In this document: piece after piece, positions 10,350 to 20,885 of the stretch
How positions within the stretch are numbered: position 1 is the first letter of the stretch
Layout of the letters: each line of letters opens with the position of its first letter
DNA from: Meconema thalassinum
Lineage: Eukaryota > Arthropoda > Insecta > Orthoptera > Tettigoniidae
Assembly: GCA_946902985.2 (NCBI GenBank)
Contig: OX336389.2
Span: 792,360,979-792,424,978, forward strand
Direction: 5' to 3'
DNA: 64,000 nt
Position numbers and translations under genes: made by a program
The notes under the pieces: generated by a model
Told to the model about the DNA's origin: nothing
Database searches by the model: none
The model's input: only the letters and a program-made list of their open reading frames with translations

Positions 10350-11250
10350 TCTTTTTTTTCTTTTTTATTTATTTATTAATCAATGCACAAACTACAGCTA
10401 TGCTAGCTCTTCACGCTTATACAAATAACAACAAATAACAGTTTAAGATAAAATATAAAATAAATTTAACAAATCACCAAACAAAACAAGTCCATATCAA
10501 GAGCTGGTAGAATGTCCTTGCTCGTAGCTGTGTCGTCAATGGCCAAGATGACAGTTCTAAATACAGTTTATGTTCTCCTTCACCTGCTTCAGGAACGTCC
10601 TCTTGTTTGTTGATATGTCCAACTCGCATTTACTTGCTATTCTATTGTACAGGGATGATATGCGGTTTTGGAAGGATCTTTGGATTAAGGAATGTTTAGT
10701 GTGTGGAATATGCATGATATCTTTGAGCCTGGTAGAACGGGAGGGGGCTCTTAGGTTGAAGAGTGACAGGAGGTGGTCCGAACGGTAATGGCCATTTAAA
10801 ATTGAATGTAGGAACGACAGGTCACTCACCTGGCGTGTCGTGCTGAGGGGAGGGATGTTTATGGCCGAAAGTACCTGCTGAGTGGTGAATTGTCTAAACC
10901 TTGGCATTCTGTTCCTTACAATGGCAGCAAAGAAGGATTGTATTCTGTTAAATTTTGCTATGTTTGACGGGCAAGAAGTGGTCCAAATGGGAGAGCAGTA
11001 GTTTGCAATGGGCTGGATTATTGAGAGGTAATAGAGGTGAAGAGCTGCGGGATTTGATATTTCCGTGAAGCGGTAGAGTATGCCAAGGAATTTCATGGCT
11101 TCGGATAAAGAATGTGGTATGTGTTCTTTAAATCTTAGCTGGCTGTCGAATATGACCCCGAGATCTCGTTGATGCGCAACTGCGGTAATGGGCCTGTCTA
11201 GTAAGGAATATGTTGTAGGTACTGGTGAATTGAGTAGGGTAATTGTTCAA
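10350..11250 (-). mobile_element. 5'-truncated LINE (Jockey/CR1-like RT C-terminus) with A-rich 3' end
   Basis: Read on the minus strand it begins near 11250, inside an RT C-terminal region, and runs through a stop at 10557. About 200 bp of 3' UTR follow, ending in repeated AATAAATAAATAAAAAAG near 10350-10375. The A-rich tail and the open frame suggest a relatively young insertion. No clear TSD was found by eye. Confidence 0.75.
10557..11235 (-). pseudogene. Non-LTR reverse transcriptase, C-terminal fragment
   Basis: The open frame contains DLGVIFDSQLRFKEHI, then LYYLSIIQPIANYCSPIW, FNRIQSFFAAIVRNR and a long LSFLHSILNGHY segment. This is the order seen after the RT fingers/palm in Jockey/CR1-type elements (DLGV..D..L.F..HI, then ..RP.LEY...W). 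The FADD catalytic region and the endonuclease are missing because of 5' truncation. The frame is intact from about 11235 to the stop at 10557, with an internal Met at 11096. The clade is inferred from motif style only. Confidence 0.75.
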
Positions 11251-11409
11251 GTAATACAAATCCTTATATGTTTTTCTTTAGTAATTAGTTACCAAACATT
11301 TTCAGTCAAATGACAGTATGGTTTGGTCTTTTTACAAAATCTAAAATAAAAATTAAATGTAAATTATTAAATCTAAAATGTAAAATTTAAAATCGAATAT
11401 TCATTAAGT

Positions 11410-11600
11410 GTGGTGTAAAGCTGCCTTTGTAGTGTAGTGGTTAGCATAGATAGCTGGCACTCCAAAGCTCTTGGGTTCAATTCCCAGCTTTAATACAAAA
11501 TTTTAAAAGTGGTATGAAGACTAAAACAATTCTACTCAGTCTCGGGTGGTCCAAATAAGTAGAGTGGGTTTGATTCACACCTCAACCATACAGCACTATG
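11410..11600 (+). repeat. tRNA-derived SINE head(s)
   Basis: GTAGTGTAGTGGTTAGCATA is a good A box, and GGGTTCAATTCCC, about 35 nt later, is a good B box. The distance fits a tRNA. A second B-box-like string, GGGTTTGATTCAC, occurs near 11568 in a context resembling the SINE at 58420-58620. Flanking TSDs were not found. A decayed tRNA pseudogene remains possible for the first unit. Confidence 0.55.
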
Positions 11601-12077
11601 TTTTTTTTATTTAAAAAAATGACAGCCATTTGTTCATTCCTTTTTCATTTTCACACTTCACATATTGCAATTTGTCAATTTTCCATTTGATTTTTTTAAA
11701 TGTCAGTTTAAAATTATTGAATTTCGTGATATGGAAACATGGATTTTCCAATTTGTTGTTTACACATTTTTATTTTTATTTTATATATGTCAAAAGTTCT
11801 TACTTGCGAAACATGATTTTTTCATTTTAAGCTTTTGTATATGGTGTTAAAGTGAGTGCTTGACCATGGCTATGGTACAGTCTGTCTATATGTTTGCAAA
11901 ACATAGAGGTCTACTACTACTACTGCAGTAAGACTGTTTTACAAAATAACATTTCAAAGAAACAAAACTATTGAAAAAACAAAATTAATATTTACCATTT
12001 ATATATAAGTGTTGATTTCCCCCACCCTACCTCACCGTGTTTGCTACCCACACACACAAGCTTTCTCTCTCTCTCTC
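11601..12077. other. AT-rich sequence ending in a CT repeat
   Basis: T-rich sequence with overlapping Phe-rich chance ORFs (11630-11850), then a CT dinucleotide run at about 12061-12081. No gene is seen. Confidence 0.5.
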
Positions 12078-12273
12078 TCTTTCGGTGTAAGGGGGCGTGG
12101 TGGCCTCTCACCAAGGTGGACCGGGTTCGATTCCCGGTCAATGCATGTGAGATTTTCGAAGTGAAATGCCATGTCCTGTGGTTCGGATTCCACGTAAAAA
12201 GGAGGTCCCGTGGCTCATAATCACAATATTCACGGTCACGTAAAACTACAGTTTTCTTTCCTTTCTTTCGGTG
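12078..12273 (+). mobile_element. tRNA-derived SINE family 1 (element 12088-12263), 10-bp TSD
   Basis: TCTTTCGGTG flanks the element exactly (12078-12087 and 12264-12273). The head contains GGGGGCGTGGTGGC and the perfect B box GGGTTCGATTCCC. The body has CATGTGAGATTTTCGAAG and CCGTGGCTCAT blocks shared with copies at 16394-16593, 18535-18660, 36028-36150, 41586-41775 and 52616-52790. This copy lacks about 20 bp between TGGC and CCTCTCACC, including most of the A box. Confidence 0.9.
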
Positions 12274-13780
12274 CAGTCATACATTTTCACAACCATGCCT
12301 GTCTTTGAGAGCAAACACAACCACTCTATTTATCCCCAAACAACATCCTTGATATGCACACTCATCTCAAAGAACTTTTAGTTACACATTTAAGATTTAC
12401 CATTACAAAACAATGGTTTCTACTATTTACAAAAACATAACTATTTACAATTACAGAAATGAATATTTATAAAATATTTAAAACTAAATCTACTGGTTCC
12501 AAAAGTCATGTCTCTAAGCAATAAAATAGAGAAATCACACCTCTTCCTCGTGGTTATAACCCTATGGTAGGCTAATGCGTAGGTCATTCGTCTGCATACA
12601 TTTGTTATCCATCAAGGCAAAAATGCATTTTCTCTTTTCCACAAGATACAAATTATGGTTGCTGGATTGTATCCTCCACTGTTTATGCGACATAGCTTTG
12701 CCAGTTCATAAAACCGCTAGGTAGTTCTCTACACATAGCGATTTACCACTGCTCTACCTACGCCTTTTGCTTTGTTGGTTTTCTTACAGTCTAGTGTGCG
12801 AAAGGCAGCATTAACTGTATATCGAACCCAGTCCACCTTTGTATTTGTAATCCAAGTAATATTTTAAAGAGAGACAAGTGTAATCGGTTTTAAACATTAT
12901 CTCTGCTTTTTTAATATGTTTATGACATGCATATTAACCTGAAATCGAACCCTAGTCTACCTTAGAGAAAGGCTAACTGTGCCACCATGCCCTGCTTTCT
13001 TAGTTTGGTTCGTTCTAGTACTCAGAGCTGGAAATCGAGTTAAGACCTCCAGTGCAAGAGGTGCGAGTGCTTGGCACTGTAGCACAAAATGGTTAGCTGG
13101 TAAAATTAGACGAACGGAAATGATTGTAATTCTGTTAGCGATGCATTTTGTCATCTGCCTACTGTCTGAGCACTGCCAACAAGACAGTTTAGTTTATTTT
13201 GTTGCGAGTGCGTGTATAGATTATTTGCCTCCAGTACTTAAAGCTTGTTGTGCGTAGCGATCATCTTGCTCAGTAACCACTGAGCAAGTTTTAACGGACA
13301 ACCCATAAAAACAGCATGGGATAGTTGTGTGTGCTCCATGTACTTGGGTGTGTGCATTAGCACCATGCGCAAACTTTACCTTACCCTCTAAATGTAGAGC
13401 GTTATCCCTTTCCTTTGGACATCGCCAATGGCAGCATCCACCCACAAGTTTTTTACACTTAGACCCTTGCCTTGTTCTCGATTAGGTTTGTTTCGGTTTA
13501 GTTCGGTTTGGTTCGGTTGGGTTTGGATTTGGTTTGGTTTAGTTTGATATAGTCACTATTCTGTTCTTTCAGCTACACACATTAACCGTTCAAATTAAAG
13601 ATAGTCTGCCCTTAATTCTTGGATCGATGAATCAAATTTTGTGTACACCGTTGTCATCCCATGCCTGCAACCTATACTCCCTCGGTATTGCAGTCTGATT
13701 TGAAAATACTTTCCAATGGTCAACAACATGTCAGTCACCATACTTGTAGCTCACAATAATTCTTTCTGAACCCAGCTATG
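12274..13780. other. Mixed sequence with SINE remnants and a GGTTT-rich tract
   Basis: At 12935-12995 the minus strand shows a tRNA-like head (GGCATGGTGGCACAGTTAGCC and GGGTTCGATTTC), probably a decayed SINE. At 13484-13555 there is a degenerate GGTTT/CGGTT repeat. ORFs at 12979-13257 (plus) and 13221-13445 (minus) have no recognisable domain and overlap repeat sequence. Confidence 0.45.
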
Positions 13781-13849
13781 TTTCATCACTCACCATAAAC
13801 ATCTAACATTATTGGTTTGCAATATATTGGGGAAACAAATGCCCATGAC

Positions 13850-15200
13850 ATTGTTGTTTTGGGTCTTTTGGAAAAATTCATAAGCCATAAAGAAGAGGGT
13901 GTCATGTCAAGTCCTAGGACACCTCATGTATCCAAATCCCATTATTAGTTTATAAAATCTCGGGTCAATGACCTAGCAGTTTTGAGATATTTGAGTAAAT
14001 GTGTGCACCATACCAAAGAGTATGTCATATCAAGTCCCAGGACACCTCATGTGTCCAAATCTGATTATTGGTTTATAAAATCTCAGGTCAATGACCTAGC
14101 AGTTTTGAGTTATTTCCATCAATCAGTCTTCCATAAAAAGTTCGGAAAACGAACCATATTATGCAGACCAGCCGTCCTGTTGAAATATCCACTGATTTTT
14201 GGGGCATGGCCACCGTGGCCGGTGACAGGCTCGTTTAAAAACATGTGCATAACTGGTACCGTCTCTTTGTCTACCACCATTCTTTATTAAAATTGAAAAC
14301 AAAGTTTTAATTTTTTTTAAATTTTAATTTGTATTTTTTTGGGGGGAAATAAATACAACATTATTTTAAAAGAGGACATTACCCCAAGTCTTTAGACACC
14401 TCGTACACACCTTTAGCCTTATTGGTTTGCGAGATATTAAAATGCCAATGACCTATTAGTTTTTGCTCTTTTGGTTCCAAAAGAGGGGGCGTCACCCTGA
14501 GTCCTACGATCTCTCATACAAGTCCCTAACCTTATTCATTAACGAGATATTAACAGAAGTGCAGTTAGGACCTTTTGACAAAAATGAAAAATACATTAAA
14601 AAACAGGGCGTTACCCCGAGTGCTAGCATACTCCATATGTCAAAATCCCATCAGGGATACAGAAAATATTGAAAAAAGTGTAGTTAGGCCCTTTTGACAA
14701 AAATTAATAATACTTACACAAACAGGGCGTCACCCCAAGTCCAATGACCCCTCATACAAGTCCCTAGCCTTATTGGTTCATGAGATATTAAAAAGCCGAT
14801 GACCTATTAGTTTTGGGCTTTTGGTTAAATTAAAAAAACACTTCTATAAATCATTATTCAAAAAGCTCGCCCTCTTACAAAAACCGCAAGTGCGCATGCG
14901 TAAAAAACAGAAAACAAAATTGTTAAATCATAGTGGCATCCAGCTGTATGCATGCGTTTCATGTGGAATAACTTTTAATTTTATCATAGCATTGAACCAC
15001 ATACATGTTGTACTTGGGAAGCAACGTTTAAAAAAAATCACCCTCTAGTAGGGGTAGGTTTTATTTTGGGGTGGAAATAAGTTGTCCATAGGAAAGGGGG
15101 TGTCCGCCCGTGTCCTATGACACCTCATTTGTTAAAATCCAACAATGGGTTCGCGAGATATTGCGCAGCCGCCATCTTGGGTGGTGGAGCGGTGGCGGTG
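13850..15200 (+). repeat. Array of diverged ~90-170-bp repeats
   Basis: At least six successive units share the ordered motifs AAGTCCTAGGACACCTCAT, CCAAATCC, ATTATTGGTTTATGAGATATT and AATGACCTAxxAGTTTT. The two best-conserved units are adjacent, at about 13901-13992 and 14022-14115. The last unit, near 15100-15180, ends in GCAGCCGCCATCTTGG, which resembles internal Helentron units elsewhere in the window. It could be the interior of an old Helentron. It is noncoding. Confidence 0.6.
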
Positions 15201-16020
15201 GAGCAGTGGCGGTGGTGCTAGAACCCCCCCAAAACATCTACTACTCTGACGTTATCACTATTAAGACGATACAATTCACAATTATGCTCTTTTACAGTGT
15301 TGATTCCAGTTCACTTGGGAAACTCTCCCAAAAATAAGTCTGCACGACAGTCAAGCAGACACGGTTGACGTCAGTTTGATCGAGGTTCCGGGTTTGTGAC
15401 GAAACCTAACAAGTCCTGTAGCGACTAGTTAACCCTCATTCCCATTTCTGCGAGGACAATTATTAGGATATGTATTAGGATATGCAGAATAACGTTACAT
15501 GAAATCGTAGAATATCACAATTGTAGATATAAATAATTTCCTCCCAATCAGAAGGTTGGAATGCAATACCAGAGTCAAAATTAGGGTAGGGACTAGCAGA
15601 AAGCTTTCACGGTGCGTTCTGACTATCGTTGGGTGGAATACCAACTCATGCTCATTAATGTCATCACCAACATGAGCCATACGGGCTCAATAGGTCCATA
15701 TTTTTAAAGATGAAAGGAGGAAGGTTCTCTTGTGCCATGTAAACCTACATCAATATAGTGACTTGTAATTATGGTATTTTGTAAGAATATTTTAACCATG
15801 TTGTTCTGCATGGTGTTTATAAACTTACTTAGCCCTTATTACAATATTAGTAACTTTTAAAAAGGAGTTTAGAAGTTTGAAAAATATGTTATGCCTTTAC
15901 CCTGGTTGTATCTTCAAATGTTTTGAGTCAGGGCTCATGTCAATTATTCATGAATTATTAATACTTACTTTATGCTCTACGTAATCAAGGAAAGTTAGTG
16001 GTGACTTTCAACAATATGAT
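15201..16020. other. No recognisable feature
   Basis: Unique-looking AT-rich sequence. One 61-codon minus ORF (15495-15680) has no recognisable domain. Confidence 0.4.
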
Positions 16021-16024
16021 GTGT

Positions 16025-16155
16025 ATTGATATTTATTTTACGTCTCTTTAACAACTGTGGCGTTCAGAAACGCCAGGGTGCTGGAATTTTGCCCCGATAG
16101 GGCCCTTTGGCACAGCTGGCCAGAGTCTTACCGCTGAGCCAAGCAGCCAGTTATG
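16025..16155 (-). repeat. tRNA-derived SINE family 5, truncated
   Basis: On the minus strand GCTGCTTGGCTCAGCGGTAAGACTC is an A box. The rest (CCCTATCGGGGCAAAATTCC and CGTTTCTGAACGCC) matches the copy at 20245-20446 in order. The B-box segment present in that copy is deleted here. Confidence 0.6.
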
Positions 16156-16384
16156 AAATGTATCAAGTTACTTATTGCGTCTTGGCATAACGCATAGACG
16201 TTTCAAAAAAACTTAACTCACTATTCGACACCCAATCACTTTTTTGTTTTTAATTTTACCTGTAACTTAATACATGAGGAGAAAGATATTTTTTTTATTT
16301 AATTATATTGATTACATTCTAGAAAAAACATGTTTTTGTATTCTGTTACTATTTTCTTAAAGTAATATTAATTTAGCTCAAAGT

Positions 16385-16602
16385 CATGATTTAGGAAAGG
16401 AAGGAAGATTGTAGTTGTACGTGACCATGAATCTTGTGATTATGAGCCACGGGACCTCCTTTTTACGTGGAATCCGAACCACAGGACATGGCATTTCACT
16501 TCGAAAATCTCACATGCATTGACCGGGAATCGAACCCGGACTGCCTTAGTGAGAGGCATACAGCTAGACCACTGAGCCACCATGCCCCCAAGACATGATT
16601 TA
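16385..16602 (-). mobile_element. tRNA-derived SINE family 1 (element 16394-16593), 9-bp TSD
   Basis: CATGATTTA flanks the element at 16385-16393 and 16594-16602. The minus strand reads GGGGGCATGGTGGCTCAGTGG (A box), GGGTTCGATTCCC (B box), then the family body and a TTCCTTCC tail. It differs from the integrase-disrupting copy at 41586-41775 at only a handful of positions. Confidence 0.9.
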
Positions 16603-17479
16603 ATTTACCTTTCTATCATTCCAACTGGTTACCTCAAAGACGATGGATGCAGCCACGAACTGGCAATATGCGATGTTTTCAGAAACGAAATTCAGCGCCA
16701 GGTTCTTGCCGTTCTAAACGAACCAAGGCGTCTCACATTCGAATCCCATGGGTCCTGCTATCAACTTTTCCCCTTAACATATTAGTCTTCGATTTCAGCA
16801 TTGCGGGCATGCAAGCTTTAAACATTTCAATTGACTTCTAGTCACAGCCATGGTTTGCATTATTCATTGTCATTTAAAGAACGAGCATATTTTTTTAAAA
16901 CACACTGCAGTGAGTTACAGGATGAAATATTGAGAACCTGCTTTTGTACGACTTGGCTTTTAACATTCTGAGGAAATACCCCAATAATAGTTAAAAGTAA
17001 TAATAGTTGATATGTTTGAAATGGTAATTACAAATGTGTAATTGTAAATTTGGGAAAAAGAATGAAAAATATATTAGTCTCTCCGATGCATTCCGAACAG
17101 CGTTGAGCATAGACGGGTATATATTCGCAAAATATAAGTATGAGGCTTAGAACAATTTAATGTGACAATGTTCAATTGCATCTGCTTTACCTTAATTTTC
17201 ACCATTTTGAACGTGTTCGTGCAAATTCGTTAGCGGGAGACGATACATTATTAAGAAGAATGTTAGGTCGTCGGTTTAATTCCCGGCTCACAAATTCGCC
17301 AATATCTGAACAATCAGACTTCTTACACGTTCCAAACGTTTACTAATTCTCCCGCACAATTTACTTCAATACCTTCTTTTCATATTTTCCTGATTTAAAC
17401 AATACTTAATTTCTCGTCAAAAATTCCGAGCACAGATCCTTCATATTCAAGTACTCGACACATTATAATAGTTTCCTTC
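16603..17479. other. No recognisable feature
   Basis: AT-rich sequence. Overlapping 64-67-codon ORFs at 16582-16841 are not recognisable and begin inside the SINE. Confidence 0.4.
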
Positions 17480-17838
17480 TTAACTGCTTATGTAATTAGA
17501 TGAATATGATCCTTAGTTGTACTGAATTATTATTGTTTATATGTATGCCAATTTTGGAACAGTTCCCATAAATATCCAACATAGAGCTCTAAATTCAAGT
17601 ATGAGTTTTCAGCAGCTGATACCTCTGACGTCATTTTCAAACAAGGCCGTGCAATGTCCTGGAAAAGATCTTTACCCATACCAAATTTAGTTACGATAGC
17701 TGCAGCCGTTTAGGAGTTGACAAAGGGACACACACAGACAGAAGGACAGACACACACACATCTGCCCGGGTGATCTCATAAGTATTCTTTTTTATCATTT
17801 TTGCAAAAGGTGAAAATTAGGCTAAAAGTAGCAGTGAT
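17480..17838 (-). mobile_element. Helentron-like 5' fragment D (minus)
   Basis: The minus strand from 17838 reads TTTTAGCCTAATTTTCACC, a hairpin partner, CTTATGAGATCACCCGGG, a GT/TCTG-rich run, then AACTCCTAAACGGCTGCAGC. These blocks occur in the same order at 32311-32560 in element C. No 3' end was found to the left. It is a fragment of the same family. Confidence 0.6.
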
Positions 17839-18289
17839 GTAGAAGCTTGTATGTGAATTCCAATGACCAAGTGAAACGAAAAGTATATATTCACGTGGCA
17901 ACTGGGCATATTCTTAAAGCTTGAATTTATTTTACTCACGATACGATAGCCGAATTATCGCGAAATTTAGTGAGAGAGTATTACTACTGAAGATTTATTC
18001 ACAAGAATATCACTCTGAATATAACGCGCAACGGCCACCTTGAAATAATATAAATATACAAATAAATAACCCTACCTAGGTATGTATTTTAGAGATACAA
18101 TATTTGAAATTAGCATTAACGTAGAACCGTATATGTTATTCGATCTCCCCGTATATTCAAGATGGTGTCTGATCGCTCTGTTAAAATATCAAAATCAATC
18201 ACTCAACTAGCAATAAACTTTGTGAGAGACATGTGTCATCTAAGGGACCTCGCTAGCATTAGTCAAAAGAATCAGCTGCAATCTTTAAT

Positions 18290-18740
18290 ATATAAGACAT
18301 TAATACCGATCATCCACTATTAATTACAGTTACGATGACGAACCGCAGCATGTATGTAATCTCACATAAGAGGATTGCTCTGCGGAAGGCTCATGATCAA
18401 CAATTGCATACATTTAAGATGGACTTACTTTTCTAATGGTATATTCAATTCTTCTGGATGCAAGACGGACATTACAACGAAACTTAGTAAACTAGGCATC
18501 TGTGTCTATAAACGTTACAACTCTTAATTTATCGGGAGGAAGTTTGTAGTTTTTTGTGACCATAAATCTCGTGGTCATGAGCAGTGGGATCTCCATTTCA
18601 CGAGGAATCCAAACCACAGGTGTTCATTTCACTTCGAAAATCCCACACGCATTGGCCGGGTCTGAATTTATCAAACAAACATTCAATTATTATGCTTGTT
18701 AAGGATAAAGAGTTTTAACTATAGCCATGTATTTAGTAGA
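18290..18740 (+). repeat. Unclassified repeat, copy 1 (interrupted by a SINE)
   Basis: Aligns with 61740-62045: ACATTAATACCGATxATCC, GTTACxATGACGAA, CTCTGCxGAA, CATACATTxAAGAxGGAC, CTCTGGATGCAAGAC and CTTAGTAAAC occur in the same order. This copy is interrupted by SINE family 1 at 18535-18660. Both copies end next to a Helentron 3' terminus. Confidence 0.6.
18535..18660 (-). mobile_element. tRNA-derived SINE family 1, truncated
   Basis: Minus-strand CCAATGCGTGTGGGATTTTCGAAG and CTCATGACCACGAGATTTATGG-type blocks match the family body. The tRNA head upstream of the B box is missing. No TSD was found. It is older than the copies at 16394 and 41586, judging by divergence. Confidence 0.7.
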
Positions 18741-18790
18741 AAGTAGGCTGCGTGTTCTTTACAGAAAATCTTGTTTTCGTTGAAGAGACG
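18740..18790 (+). mobile_element. Helentron 3' terminus
   Basis: GAAAGTAGGCTGCG, then TGTTCTTTACAGAAAA, then TCTTGTTTT. This matches the 3' termini at 33685-33727 and 62365-62402; the hairpin here is decayed. Confidence 0.5.
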
Positions 18791-20160
18791 ACCTAACGAA
18801 ATAAACGTTGATCCAGTAGAATGGTCATACACACAATAAATATGTAAGTCATGTGTATTACGTTTGAGTATATGAACACACAGAAAGAGAGACAATAAAA
18901 ATTGGTTGGTTATGGACTGTCGGTAAGAACATGTGGTTCAAAGACTAAGTAGATGTAAACGCTAGTTGGTAGGATCTGTCGTTTAGAGTAGTGTGTGAAG
19001 TCATAATGTGCCCATGCACATTTGGTGGTTGTTTGCTTGTTTATAGGTTTATTCTCCCCCAACGTCTGACATACAGGCGAGTGCAAAAGATCTGAGAAGT
19101 GCCGACAGCTTTTTGACTATTGAGGTTTTGGAGAAACGCACAACGCATAGTGAATGCCTGTTGTGTATGACAAAAGCTGAGGGATTCTGATTCCACTCTT
19201 CCCTGTGTATGAAGAATACAATTCATGGATACGGCTGAATGTCACATCAAATTTTGCCCTCAATTCAGATAATTCCCCATGCGATGTTAAGACTTGCGAT
19301 GAACTGAAAGTAATACCGTACTTTCATGTGCGTTGCTTTGCAGTGAATGAAGACAAATGTGACCGTTGTAGTTTTAGTTCCTTAACGTGTCCAAACACTG
19401 TTTAGAGAAAAGTAATAACTAACCTCATAGTGATTTAAAAGTAATTGGAGTTATGGTGGTTGGTGGAAATGGTGTTCATGGTTGTCTATAAAGTTTAGCT
19501 TAGTATAAAAATGCATTGAGACATATTCTGTGACACTTGACTGCTATTAACCAGCTTGTATTTGGCTTCCACTCACACTGCAGATGATAAAAGTTTGTGG
19601 AGGATGTAATGGAGACGATATTACCGAAGGACATTTATTGCACTGTTAAAATTTAACTATTTTGGTTTATTTTGGGTACAAATCCTTATCTCACCCATGG
19701 GGGTTTCTGCTATGTTGACATGTCATGACAATCAAGTCACCATATCACTTTGATGCCTCGTTATTAACGGAAAGTTTTCTCACGAAACGTTTCCCTCTCC
19801 AGATTTATATGGATGATGTATGGGCTCCGCATGCATCCAGCTCACGTATATAAATCAATTGGCACGCTCGACTGGGTGTGGATATGAATTATTTCTATGC
19901 TACCACAAGCAATATCAAAGATGTCTGTGGCTTTTTGTGTCGCCATGACTCAGACTTTATGAATTAATTCCTGAAAATGAAATTTCATATCTATACTTGC
20001 ATCATATTAAAGAAAGGACGTCGTTGTGATTTCAGCTTAATATTCCTAAGCAAGCCAATCTGTATTATATTTTCATTGTAAAATAGTTCCTAGGGTCAAG
20101 ATGTGCAAATGCAACATTGAAGAGTGAATGGGTGTGCCTATGCCTGACAGACGCACTCTA
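18791..20160. other. No recognisable feature
   Basis: AT-rich, unique-looking sequence with chance ORFs of up to 66 codons. Confidence 0.4.
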
Positions 20161-20234
20161 ACGCAAAGAACAAACAAACAAACCGATAAACATATACCCT
20201 ACCAAACCGACACACGAGCACCTCGCCTGTTTAT

Positions 20235-20456
20235 ATCTAATGACGTCCCTTTTAACTACTCCGGCTTTTAGAGGCGCCAGGGATGATGGAATTTTGCCCC
20301 AAAAGGTATCTTTAACGTGCTAGTAAATCTACTAAAACAGCTCTCTCGCATTTTCGCACCCTCAAATGCCAGCTAACTGTGCCAGGATTCGATCCTGCAA
20401 CCTAGGGAACAGCTGGCGAGAATATTACCACTGAGCCACGCAGCCAATCTAATGAC
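20235..20456 (-). mobile_element. tRNA-derived SINE family 5 (element 20245-20446), 10-bp TSD
   Basis: ATCTAATGAC is present at 20235-20244 and 20447-20456. The minus strand begins GGCTGCGTGGCTCAGTGG (A box) and carries GGATCGAATCCTGGC (B box), followed by a body with GGGGCAAAATTCC and a pyrimidine-poor 3' end. A truncated relative lies at 16025-16155. Confidence 0.8.
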
Positions 20457-20469
20457 AGGTTATGACAAA

Positions 20470-20546
20470 AAAAAGTCCACGCACATACAAGTACACGGGG
20501 CCAAATGAACACATTATTTAAGCCCCTCAAATGAAACAACAACAAC
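20470..20546 (+). repeat. CAAC-tailed SINE 3' end
   Basis: CAAGTACACGGGGCCAAATGAACAC, then CCCCTCAAATGAAACAACAACAAC, matches the 3' tails at 26245-26310 and 61640-61700. Confidence 0.55.
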
Positions 20547-20629
20547 ATTTATATCTAATGAGTCTAGGTCTATTTTTTTTGTGAAAATTGAAGGTAGGCT
20601 AAACATCTTAATGTAAATATAAAGAGTTC

Positions 20630-20885
20630 CATTCTTCTCAGAGGTCCGGGTTCGATTCATGGCTGTGTCAAGAAATTTAATTCTGGTTTGAAGGCTGGAA
20701 CGGGCTGAACACAGCCTCGTGAGCAAATCTGAGACAAAGTGTGTTCGATTCTCACCTCAGCTATCCTAGAAGTGGTTTGCCGTGGTTCTCCCACTTCTTT
20801 TCCAGGAAAATGCTAGGATTGTGCCCAAATTAAGACCTCGGCTGCCTCCTTACCAATCCTCGTCTCGATTGAAAAATACAGTCAT
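20630..20885 (+). repeat. SINE family 4 copy
   Basis: B-box-like GGGTTCGATTCATGG is followed by TGTTCGATTCTCACCTCAGC, CCTAGAAGTGGTTTGCCGTGG, TTCTCCCACTTC and AAGACCTCGGCTGCC. The same block order occurs at 58420-58625 and 61190-61470. It is noncoding. Confidence 0.65.

Noticed and set aside
11410..11480. Functional tRNA gene
   Set aside because: A and B boxes are good, but acceptor-stem pairing was not found and it is embedded in SINE-like sequence.
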